A DNA stretch of 64,000 nucleotides, taken from Chloroflexota bacterium. Lineage in GTDB: Bacteria; Chloroflexota; Anaerolineae; Anaerolineales; Villigracilaceae. A program made the position numbers and the translations under genes. The stretch spans positions 62,001-126,000 of the forward strand of contig JABFGC010000001.1 of NCBI GenBank assembly GCA_013112685.1. Reading direction: 5' to 3'. This document shows, in pieces, positions 1-8,600 of this stretch. The notes beneath the pieces are model-generated. The model saw only the letters and a program-made list of their open reading frames with translations. It did no database searches and was not told where the DNA came from. Every line of letters starts with the position of its first letter. Positions within the stretch are counted from its first letter, which is position 1.

Positions 1-196
1 TATAAATACACTTTATCCGTCCTGCAAAGTAAGGTAGCAAGGCTTTCAAGGCTTCAAGGTTGTCACCTCGAATGAGCATATTTTCAGCATTTGGGTCGCC
101 GTAGGAAAGCGTTTCGTCCGCTTCAAGGAGACGATAGGGTACTCGGCTTGATGTTTTGCGTGCTTCTTCGTCATTGAGCCAGTGCAGAATGGGCAT
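1..196 (-). CDS. Type III-like (Mod) adenine DNA methyltransferase, N-terminus only
   Basis: Translating the minus strand from the ATG at 194-196 gives 65 residues that stay open to the window edge. They contain GDNLEALKALLPYFAGRIKC, which matches the segment just before the DPPYNT catalytic motif in Mod subunits of type III restriction systems and related N6-adenine methyltransferases (known family pattern). The catalytic motif itself lies outside the window, so the assignment rests on this one segment. The start lies 5 bases after the stop of the ParB-like gene, so the two are probably co-transcribed. The cognate Res helicase-nuclease, if there is one, would also be beyond the edge. Confidence 0.7.
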   Translation of the reverse strand, partial: MPILHWLNDEEARKTSSRVPYRLLEADETLSYGDPNAENMLIRGDNLEALKALLPYFAGRIKCIY

Positions 197-200
197 TCCG

Positions 201-536
201 TTATCTATCCTTTTGAGTTGCGGATTGTTCGCCGTTATCTACGACTACATCCAGATATTTTAATTTCATTTTTTGGGCGGCGGCCAGCCTGTGTTGACCG
301 TCAAGTAAAAAGAAGTCGGGGTTCACCATAATGGGGAACCAGGCACCGATTTCAAAATTCTCAATGATGAAAATGACGTCAGCCCAGTTGATTTCGTTTT
401 GATGGGAAAACAAGGCTTTATCAACCTTGATTTTATCAATTGGGACTTTGGGCATGATAACCCATCTGCCATTGAATTCAGGCTTGGCGTACATGGATGT
501 CAGGTATTCAGGAGAAGGAATATAGGTCTTTTTCAT
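201..536 (-). CDS. ParB/sulfiredoxin-fold small protein
   Basis: This 111-residue protein carries LLDGQHRLAAAQKMK near residues 76-91, the G-x-H-R signature of the ParB N-terminal / sulfiredoxin-like fold that binds a nucleotide phosphate. There is no DNA-binding helix-turn-helix as in a full partition ParB, so it is a stand-alone domain. Such stand-alone ParB-like proteins are often found next to DNA methyltransferases in restriction or phage loci, and here the gene ends 5 bases before a Mod-type methyltransferase. A role in regulating or assisting that methyltransferase is inference only. The start at 536 gives a compact operon spacing of 17 bases from the preceding gene. Confidence 0.65.
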   Translation of the reverse strand: MKKTYIPSPEYLTSMYAKPEFNGRWVIMPKVPIDKIKVDKALFSHQNEINWADVIFIIENFEIGAWFPIMVNPDFFLLDGQHRLAAAQKMKLKYLDVVVDNGEQSATQKDR

Positions 537-553
537 TTCCCTGCCGACAGGGT

Positions 554-748
554 TTATTCTTCCAGCATGTCCGCTATGAATTGGATGACATCGGGCTTGT
601 CTTTGTTGTCTCTTAGAAGTTGAACCAGGGCGTTTCCGATGTAGTATCCCTCTTCAATTCCATACTCGTTTTCAGGGATAAAGCACTGGAAGCGAAGCAC
701 CAAGGGTTCCTGTTCAGAGTCGTCAAAATCATTCTTGGGTTCGTCCAT
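554..748 (-). CDS. Small acidic hypothetical protein
   Basis: This is a 64-residue, strongly acidic protein (many Asp and Glu, few Lys or Arg) with no cysteines other than one and no predicted membrane segment. It matches no family that I recognise. It sits between an unknown 108-residue gene and the ParB-like gene, all on the minus strand with short gaps, so it is probably the first or second gene of a small operon ending in the Mod-type methyltransferase. An acidic small protein beside DNA-modifying enzymes could be a DNA mimic or an inhibitor, but nothing in the sequence proves it. Confidence 0.5.
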   Translation of the reverse strand: MDEPKNDFDDSEQEPLVLRFQCFIPENEYGIEEGYYIGNALVQLLRDNKDKPDVIQFIADMLEE

Positions 749-892
749 TTGTTCCTCGTTTGGTCTCCAGAAAGCAAGTATAAAGGTAAATTGGCAACTG
801 GAATAATGGTTTTTGAGGAAAATATTTTAAAGTATCCCGCTACTTGAAAAGAATGTAATCTTATACAAATACCCCCTTGAAAATAAGGGATA

Positions 893-1219
893 TCAATCTT
901 TGTTTATATCCACAAAACAATACCCCTCCATAAAATATCCCTCCAGGATTTCCCCGTTATCTGTTGGAAGGGGTGTTGATTCAATAATCTCCTCGCGATC
1001 ATCAAAGTAGATCAACAAAACAGGATAATCCCTTTTGTTCATTTTTGTATTTGCTTCAAGGAACCTATAGTCATATGGCGAGGCATCCAGCCATGCTGAA
1101 ACCTGCTCACGCGTGAAGCAGACATTAGCCCACCCATTCCAAAGAGTACCATCCGTATATCCTTCAACGATATTTTCCGGGTCTTCGTCGCCATCGATGC
1201 TGAATTTTGATTTATACAT
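893..1219 (-). CDS. Hypothetical protein, 108 aa
   Basis: This 108-residue soluble acidic protein is rich in aromatic residues (many Tyr, Trp and Phe) and ends in Asp-Ile-Asn-Lys-Asp. A plausible ribosome-binding site (AAGGAGA on the minus strand) lies 4-10 bases before the ATG at 1219. I recognise no domain. It lies 96 bases downstream of the Vsr gene and in the same orientation, so it probably belongs to the defence island rather than to housekeeping functions. Its size and acidity resemble small immunity or accessory proteins, but that is only a resemblance. Confidence 0.5.
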   Translation of the reverse strand: MYKSKFSIDGDEDPENIVEGYTDGTLWNGWANVCFTREQVSAWLDASPYDYRFLEANTKMNKRDYPVLLIYFDDREEIIESTPLPTDNGEILEGYFMEGYCFVDINKD

Positions 1220-1315
1220 TGTGCAATCTCCTTTCCCCAGGATACCAGGGTGATTACTGTTTGTCCAGGGAAATTCGGAAAATCATAAATCCCTTGGGGA
1301 TGTGTTGGATAACAA

Positions 1316-1723
1316 TTAAGTTTGTAAAGACTTTACTAACTTCTTCACAACCTGCTCCGGGCTGGCAAGCTCGTGTTCCCAAATACGAAGAACTTTCCAA
1401 TGCTCCCGTCTAAGCGTTTTTACGACAACACCATCACGCACCTTGTTGCCCAAAAGTTTCTTCTCCCAAAACGCCTTATTATTTTGTGGCATATTGAAAT
1501 GTTTTGGACACATATGCCAAAAGCAACCATCCACAAACAGGGCAACCTTTTGTTTTGGGAACACAAAGTCCGGCTTTCCAAATAAATCATAGTTTCTGCG
1601 CCAGCCCGAAATATGATGTTTTTTCATGATGCGAATCAAAGCAAGTTCCGTGTCCTTGTTTCCCCTGCCCCTGATACGGGACATTACCTCTGAGCGTTTT
1701 TGCTTTGTGAAAACATCAGGCAT
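1316..1723 (-). CDS. vsr: Very-short-patch mismatch repair endonuclease (Vsr)
   Basis: Vsr enzymes nick beside the T of T:G mismatches that arise when 5-methylcytosine deaminates. The 135-residue product has the family pattern: a start with DVFTKQKRSEVMSRIRGRGN, then KPDFVFPKQKVALFVDGCFW containing the catalytic Asp, HMCPKHFNMPQNN with the His/Cys zinc-binding positions, and KVLRIWEHE near the C-terminus. I chose the ATG at 1723, where homology begins; an upstream in-frame start would add 28 residues lying inside the methyltransferase. The gene overlaps the end of the cytosine methyltransferase by 8 bases, the classical dcm-vsr arrangement, which suggests that it guards against deamination at the sites that enzyme methylates. 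Confidence 0.93.
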   Translation of the reverse strand: MPDVFTKQKRSEVMSRIRGRGNKDTELALIRIMKKHHISGWRRNYDLFGKPDFVFPKQKVALFVDGCFWHMCPKHFNMPQNNKAFWEKKLLGNKVRDGVVVKTLRREHWKVLRIWEHELASPEQVVKKLVKSLQT

Positions 1724-3275
1724 GATTTTTCTTGCGCATTTTCTGCAGAGCATCGTAAACAATCCCTGCAATTTGCTTTGCCAGAAGTGGAGGAACGGCG
1801 TTACCAACCTGGTGGTATTGTTGGGTTCTGGTTCCCTCGAAAAAATAGTTGTCTGGGAATGTTTGCAGGCGTGCAGCTTCTCTAACTGTCAGGGAACGAC
1901 ATTGAAGAGGGTCATAATGAATGTAGTAGTGTCCATCTTTACTGATGTGAGAAACTACAGTTGTGGAAGGCTTCCCTTTGACCTGAACTCTAAAGCGGTC
2001 ATTGAAAATGGTTTCACCAACTTTGGTCTTGATGTTCTTATGCTTTGGGAGCAAGGCTTTCGGAAAATCGTCCAGAGTCGGAGAACGTTTATTGATTTTT
2101 GCAAAAACTGCGGCAAAAAAATATCGTTGTAAATCTTTTTTGATGTGAGTCCTTGATTCGTGATTGCATACTCCATCAAGAGATTTATCGATATACCAAT
2201 CAAATTGATACAGTTTGGTTGATGTCATGTTTGCTGGTAGAAATTGACCGCCAGTTGTCAGGGTGAGATTAATTTTCGAGGCGTTTTCGTTGAGAGCCTT
2301 CTTCAGTTCTGGGGAAAGCTTTGTAAACCATTGTCCAGCTTGCACGATGGATTGTATTGCTGTCCTCCACTTTTCCGGGGTGTCGATTTCCTTTGAGAGT
2401 CCGCTTCTCAGTTTTGGAAGATCACTTATTACCTGATTAATTGAAACTTTCCCAGCTTTATCAAGAATATCCGGGTCTGAAGAATATAAATCTGATCTAA
2501 TCCCTAAAATAATGACCCTATGTCTGGCTTGAGGAATGCCATATTCCTCAGATCGAACAACAAAATCATTGGCTTCCAGCTTATTATCTGTTTTCTTTGT
2601 AGAGCATGAAAACAGATGGTAAGACAAAGGTTCCTCTGTCCCTTTCCTTTTTGCCCTGAGTGGTCGCTTTAAATCCTTGATTATTAAATCAAATGTGTTC
2701 TGCTTGTTGGTTTTTGTTCTTGTTGCAGATAGCAAGCCTTTTACATTTTCCATCACAAATACCGGGGGCTGATGATCCGCCAGAATTCGCAAGTATTGTT
2801 TATAAAGGTGATGACGGTGATCTTGCGCATATTTCCAGGGATTTTCTCCACGCATTCGAGAACGTCCAACCAATGAATATGCCTGGCATGGCGGTCCACC
2901 GATTAAGACCCAATTGGTTGCCCCATCAAGGGCTTCTGAAATTCGAGTTCTAACCTTCTTTACTGGTTCTTCTCCTAAAGTTGCCTTCCACGCCTCTTTT
3001 TTTGCTGCTAGGGATTGGCGTTTGTATTTTCCAAATAATTCTTCCCTGCTAATTTTATTCTTTAAATAATCATAATACTCTGGCGGGATGGTATCACTTG
3101 AAAATTGGCGGAAAAATGCCCTTAATTCCAGCGTCTTATGTGCGAACTCATCCATTTCGACGGAAAGTTTGATTTTAAAAATTGGCTTTCCTTCCTTATT
3201 TTTAAAAGATGAAAAGCCCTCCCCCAAACCTCCGGGACCGGCAAATATGTCAATTACAGGAATAGGTGTTGTCAT
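1716..3275 (-). CDS. drmMII: DNA (cytosine-5) methyltransferase, DISARM DrmMII-type
   Basis: This 519-residue C5-cytosine methyltransferase shows the motifs in canonical order: motif I DIFAGPGGLGEGF (residues 9-21) for SAM binding, motif IV GGPPCQAYS with catalytic Cys130, motif VI MENVKG (175-180), motif VIII around the QARHR segment, and motifs IX-X with REAARLQTFPD and YHQVGNAVPPLLA near the C-terminus. In class 2 DISARM the methyltransferase marks host DNA so that the DrmABC machinery spares it. Here it follows drmC by 44 bases and overlaps vsr. An insert of about 50 residues between motifs I and IV (KNKISREELFGKYKRQ region) makes it longer than Dcm. The C5 assignment is firm; the target sequence cannot be read from the protein. 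Confidence 0.92.
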   Translation of the reverse strand: MTTPIPVIDIFAGPGGLGEGFSSFKNKEGKPIFKIKLSVEMDEFAHKTLELRAFFRQFSSDTIPPEYYDYLKNKISREELFGKYKRQSLAAKKEAWKATLGEEPVKKVRTRISEALDGATNWVLIGGPPCQAYSLVGRSRMRGENPWKYAQDHRHHLYKQYLRILADHQPPVFVMENVKGLLSATRTKTNKQNTFDLIIKDLKRPLRAKRKGTEEPLSYHLFSCSTKKTDNKLEANDFVVRSEEYGIPQARHRVIILGIRSDLYSSDPDILDKAGKVSINQVISDLPKLRSGLSKEIDTPEKWRTAIQSIVQAGQWFTKLSPELKKALNENASKINLTLTTGGQFLPANMTSTKLYQFDWYIDKSLDGVCNHESRTHIKKDLQRYFFAAVFAKINKRSPTLDDFPKALLPKHKNIKTKVGETIFNDRFRVQVKGKPSTTVVSHISKDGHYYIHYDPLQCRSLTVREAARLQTFPDNYFFEGTRTQQYHQVGNAVPPLLAKQIAGIVYDALQKMRKKNHA

Positions 3276-3319
3276 GTTATTTGCAGTATTACAATGTCAT
3301 TCTGTTTATCAGTCAAACG

Positions 3320-3826
3320 CTAGGATGATTTATCAATCCTGATCAGATATTCTCCGGTAAACAGTTTATCTAATGTGTTTGCAATTACTTCAGCAGTTTG
3401 ACCACTGACTACGAGGGCCAATTCATGATTGGTCAAAAGCCCTCGTCGCGATAGATTGGATGAACCTACTATTGCTGATTGACGATCCGCCACTATTACC
3501 TTTGCATGTAAATCCTCGACATCATTACCTTGAAAATCATACAAATGAAAATGAGGGTAAATGGAATTTAGATTACTCAATCGAGCCACCACTTCCCCTG
3601 GCTGTTGACCAAGCTTGTTGACAGCAATGCGAATTAGAATACCCTTTGAAAGAGATGTTTCAAGCCAATCCAGAAAGTGGTCTGCTGCTCCACTAATTGC
3701 ATAGGATGTGATCAAGATTTCATTCTTGGCTTCCCGGAAAAGTTTCTCCATTGATGTTTCAATAGAACCAACACCTGAACCCATCCAGGCAAGACCACTT
3801 ACTACAACTGATGTTTGATTTTTCAT
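3320..3826 (-). CDS. drmC: DISARM phospholipase D-fold protein DrmC
   Basis: The 168-residue product has a single HxK motif, LHAKVIVADRQSAIVGSSNL, with His107 and Lys109 (numbered from the chosen start), the hallmark of the phospholipase D / nuclease superfamily. One HKD motif implies that a dimer forms the active site. DrmC is the PLD-fold component of DISARM. The ATG at 3824-3826 overlaps the TGA of drmB in an ATGA arrangement, so translation is coupled; a longer open frame starting 26 codons upstream lies inside drmB and is rejected. DrmC was reported to be dispensable for DISARM protection in one tested system, so its role here is uncertain. Confidence 0.85.
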   Translation of the reverse strand: MKNQTSVVVSGLAWMGSGVGSIETSMEKLFREAKNEILITSYAISGAADHFLDWLETSLSKGILIRIAVNKLGQQPGEVVARLSNLNSIYPHFHLYDFQGNDVEDLHAKVIVADRQSAIVGSSNLSRRGLLTNHELALVVSGQTAEVIANTLDKLFTGEYLIRIDKSS

Positions 3827-5638
3827 GGCAGGTTTTGTAGTAATAGATTCCGATCGAGACGCATATTTCGATGTTCGCATGATGTTTCGGAAATTAGGCT
3901 GCAAGCGTAACAGGCGGCACCATTATATTTTCCATATCCAAACTGCTCCTCTCCGCAGAGTGGGTCATTTGAACAGGCATCAATATTCCTTAATGCGCCA
4001 CGTATCACTCTTTCAAACTCGGGCACAAGTGCAATCAACCCGCCCAATGTTCCATCGCCACCAGGCTGGGCAGTGTATAAAAGAATCCCGCCATTTGCTG
4101 CTCCATTGGATTCATTTACATCAATAAAAACACGTTCTCTTATAGCAGCCGATGAATAACCAGAATCCACCGACAGCGCGTTGATTATCCTGTGAGCAAA
4201 GGTATGCCACCAAACAAAAACAGGGTGAAGCTGGTTGCGATCTTCCCCCACCAGTGTTCGATTGGTGAATCTGGCGGGATTTCTCCAAGCGTCGCTCCAA
4301 ATCTCAAACGCACCTCCCGAAAGTTGCAGGTTGTTTTGAGGATGGTTCTCAATATCCAAATCGATGAATATGCCCTCGCCAAACAATTCAACCCCAGGAT
4401 ACCAGTTTCGACCATCATTTGTGAAGGATGTATTAACAACGGCAGAATTTAAAGGATCCCCGCCTGGAACGCGGCGATAGCCCGTTTGGACCATCACAAC
4501 TCTTAAACGATTAACTGGGGTAATTCTGAGTTGCCGCCCACCATCATATTGAACAGACCGGACGTTACTCTGAACAACTTCAAATTGTGGAGGTCTGCCT
4601 GGCTGGGATGAGGGTTGAGGTGGGTGACCATTTGTTGCTGCCTCTTTCAAGGCATTGAATTCTTCAAGTCTTAAGGTGTGTACATCGGCTGGCAGGCTCC
4701 CTGTAACCGTATCATTAATTGCCGACAAAAGAGTTTGTTGATCGTATAACTGAATCTCATCAAACACTGATTGAGGTAGGCGATTCCTGGAAACCAGATT
4801 TCTTAAAACAACCATGAAATCATTTTTTGTTGCGGGAGTGTTAACAACAGCTAGGGCATCTTGAATGGCAGAAATTTCCAGCAGGCGATGCAAGCTTTGT
4901 TGCGCGTGGCGGTATTGTCAATGCAGTCTGAATTTCAGAAATTTTGAGGTTCGCCGCACCGCGCTGTAAGATTCGCGCGTCGGCATTGCATCCGGATCTT
5001 ATGGGTTGTGAGCCTGAGACTGGTTCTCTTTCAGGAAATCTTCCTGAGCATCTCCATGTGCGGGAGTATGCAACTCCAAGGTTTGTTGACCGATTGCAAT
5101 CTGGGCACTGGATGGTAATATTACGAAGCGCACCTCCACCTCCTCTCCAAATTAAAAAAGACGGAGTGCAGCCTGAATTACCTTGATGGACCACTCCAAT
5201 CCAATCTACATCATCCAAATGTCCTTCCGGGCAAGCCATAACAAAACGAATGGCCTGCCTATTGGCTTGGGACCAGGCATCATTTGCAGATGCCAGCTCA
5301 TTACATTGTGGACAGGCCCTGCTATTGCCTTGAGTCTTTCGATATAAAATTCTATGTCTTACACACAATGACCAGGAAGGGAACCGTTTGGTATTGTATA
5401 TATATTTGCTTTCAGTTTCTCCTAATTCAGCATTGGATGGCAGCCTTACAATGCCGGCTCCGCCAAGTAACGATTGCGACAGCCTTTGATCAGTGATTTC
5501 GAAGTCTTCGGGTCTCCGCACGCCAAACAGTCCGGAGCGATCAAGTGAAGGAATTATCTTTGGTCCTTCGGGACCTTCGAGGATTGAACCAGGTCCATAG
5601 GTGGTTACAAACTGTGAACGACGTAAACTTTGCGCCAT
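3823..5638 (-). CDS. drmB: DISARM protein DrmB (DUF1998), frameshifted in this sequence
   Basis: Two overlapping frames join into one DrmB of about 604 residues. The N-terminal part begins MAQSLRRSQFVTTYGPGSIL, typical of DrmB, and has zinc-type Cys pairs (CPQC; CPDC). The C-terminal part carries the DUF1998 core WWHTFAHRIINALS, then GGILLYTAQPGGDGTLGGL and a closing Cys-rich segment ACYACSLISETSC. Continuity is lost at 4891-4894: the minus strand reads AAG CTT GCA TCG, but dropping one T restores K-L-H-R-L-L. That is one extra base, probably a sequencing error in a short T run. DrmB acts with the DrmA helicase, binding DNA and stimulating its ATPase in studied systems. The start at 5638 lies 3 bases after the drmA stop. 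Confidence 0.85.
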
Positions 5639-5641
5639 ATG

Positions 5642-8600
5642 TTACACCTTAAATCCTGTTGTCTCTTCCACATCACGGAGTGATTGTGGAGCATTTTCAA
5701 ATGCTTCCTCCAGGCGACCACGATGTTGGGCATCCCCCAACACTACATGGCGTTGAGGTTGCCGCAGCACTGCTGGTTCATTATAGACAAATTGATCTGG
5801 ATTCGGATAAAGGGCGGCAATTGCCCTCCATCTATCCAATTCTGATGCCGTTTCATTATTGGTAATACCCGGCACTGGTCTGCGCCCAACGGGTTGGATG
5901 ATTGACCTTTGTTCAAATAATTCTGGAATTATCATCACTTCAGGGTCAAACCTTGCAGATGCCATTCGATTTGCCAGGGAATGAAAAGTACTTCCTATGC
6001 GTTGTTGAATCCGCCATTGCTCATGAACACGGATTCCATTCAGAGCCTTCGCTTGACGTAGAAGGACAACAGCTAATGGACCCAAAGACCGCTCCCGCGC
6101 TCTTGGAGAAAAGGGAGCAACTGTTACCGGTTCGACATATCGATATAGCGCACGATGATAACCAGTAAAGAATTCATAGTGGTCAAGGTCCCGCGGCCTG
6201 CTTGCACGGAAAAAGCTGACCACCAGTGCGCTTGTTTTACGACCTACACGACCAGTGGCTTGAATATAGGATGATGTGGTTTTGGGTTGACCATGCACGA
6301 CCATAAGGCTGAGACGATCCACATCCACTCCGGTTCCAAACATCGATGTCGCAAAAACGGCATCTTGGGCATTTGGCATCGATATTTCAAGTTTTTGCAA
6401 CAGAACAGGAAGATTCATTGAACTGGCTCGACTGGAGAGTTCCAGCCTTCGTGACTCATCAAGAACCCGTGCTCCCATGCCGGAACGGCTCTCCATTCTT
6501 TCCGGGATGTCCTGCCTGTATAGTGATAGCGCCCCGGCTAATTCACGGGTGGCATTGAAATATCCTACAAGTGTCCAGAAAGGATCTATTTCATTGATGG
6601 AAGTGCTTTGTGATAGATCAAATGATCCCTGCAACAGTGATGACCAAATACGGACAATTGGGGTTTGCGCACCTTTACCCGGTGCGCAAACAGCTGCATA
6701 CAGCCTGCCCGGTTTTCTTGTATCAAGAGGATGGGCTTCGGTTCCAGTGGCAAAGAACCGCTCATCTGAGGAAACTGCAGATGGCGGGAATTGAGTTAGT
6801 CTTCGATTGAAAAGCGATTTCACCTGAGCCTCAGCTTGACGAACAGTTGCTGTGGAGGCGATATATTTGGGAAACACAAACCGTTCGTCAATAATTCTTT
6901 GACTAAGCATATCCACTGCCGTTTCGAATAACCCAACCATGCTACCTAAGGGACCTTCAATAAGATGTAATTCATCTTGAAGTATTAATTCGGGTGGCGA
7001 AAATGGTGGAACTCCTCGATGTAAAGGATTTCCAACGGCACGACCGGCAGGATGATCTCGAAGACCGGTCTGTTGGGAGCCGTCCGATGGAGGACACCAT
7101 ATCCGGTAATATCCCCATCTGCTGTGATAATGTGTTACATTCCCAAAAAGTGATGCCGCTTTGGGTTCAAATGCTAAACGCGCAAATTTGTCGACGGTTG
7201 AGATAACAAGAGATGGGCATCTGTGGTAAATCTGGTCATCCACGGTAAAAGCAGGAATGGGAATCCGAGTTGACCACTTTTTGCCTTGTTCCAATCGGAA
7301 TGGTTCTGGAATATCCTGCCATAAAAGGCCATCGGTTAAATCAATGACTGGATCTGGTATACGATTGGGATTTGGAGTAGTGGATACCTGTCGTCGGACA
7401 TTTGTCCGGGAGCCCTCTCGTTCCCGAGGTTCCGGAACCTGTTCCGCCCAAAGCGACTGATTTAGGTCGCAATTCGGATTGGGGCAGAAAATATCAAAGT
7501 CATTTTGTTTGTAACTACCTTGGTTTGTGGAATACTTCAAAATAAAATAGCCCGGACGCGATGGGCGCGCGGATTGTATTTGTGCATTACCGCCCAATGC
7601 AGGTTTGATGGATTGCTCCCACCAATCATCAACGTTTAGAGACGAAAAAAATGACCCGTCGGGTATTGTAAAGTTAATTGATATGGTGCGATATGTTGGC
7701 GATTGGTGCGAAAAAATATTAACTGAATTAATTACCAGAGATGGTATGGGACGACGGGGTGTTAGCATGCTTATTGGCGGAATTGTCGGGTTCCCGCCTT
7801 GATAAACAAAATGTAAGGTGAATTCCCCTGCTCCAAGTCCTTCGTCAGAGATGGCTAGCGGTGTCTGGCAACAGGGACAGTTTGTGACCTGTGCTGGTTC
7901 ACCTTCCACCTGTAAGTTCCTTCTGACTTGTTGCACATACCTGGCAAGCTCTGCATCAGGCCCATCATAATCTGGACGCAATCCGCGCAAAATATCCAAT
8001 GCACCAGCTATCATCATAAACCCAGTTCCCCCCGGCACAGGCATTGGACCAATGCTCATCATGCTATTTGGCGTTACTCCGCCACCCACCCATAACCCGG
8101 CTGAAAAGCGGATTCCACCCCAGATAAGGTTGTCTGTTTTTTGACATCCATGTGGGCGCCAGCCAATAGTGCTGCCTCTCCCTGCTCCCATCATTCTGAG
8201 GGTTTCACATGCTGTAACCACCCCTAATGCTCTTCGAAATTGTTGTATTGTGAGTAGCCGTAGAGTGTAACGTGATAATACGCCAACTCCAGCGCCCGTT
8301 CGATCTTGTCCTGGACTGTCATGTTTGGCGCGCAAACGTCTAAGTCCCAATACGAATGCGGATAAACCCAAGTATGCCTCTGTCTTACCACCACCTGTAG
8401 GAAACCATAGTAAATCACATATGTCTCTATCAGGATGGAATGGATTTGCAAGTGATGGAATATTCAATAAAATAAATGCAAGTTGAAAAGGTCTCCAAGC
8501 TAGGGATCTCTGGAGATTTTTCCATCGCGCTTGCATATCAATGGCTTTGTTGGCAAAACAAAACGCCAATCTGGCATCTTCATCTGAACAAAGAATTTCT

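Noticed and set aside
4885..4900. Programmed +1 frameshift in drmB at CTTG
   Set aside because: There is no stop codon or Shine-Dalgarno-like stimulator as in prfB, and many other genes of the window have similar single-base breaks. A sequencing error explains both cases.
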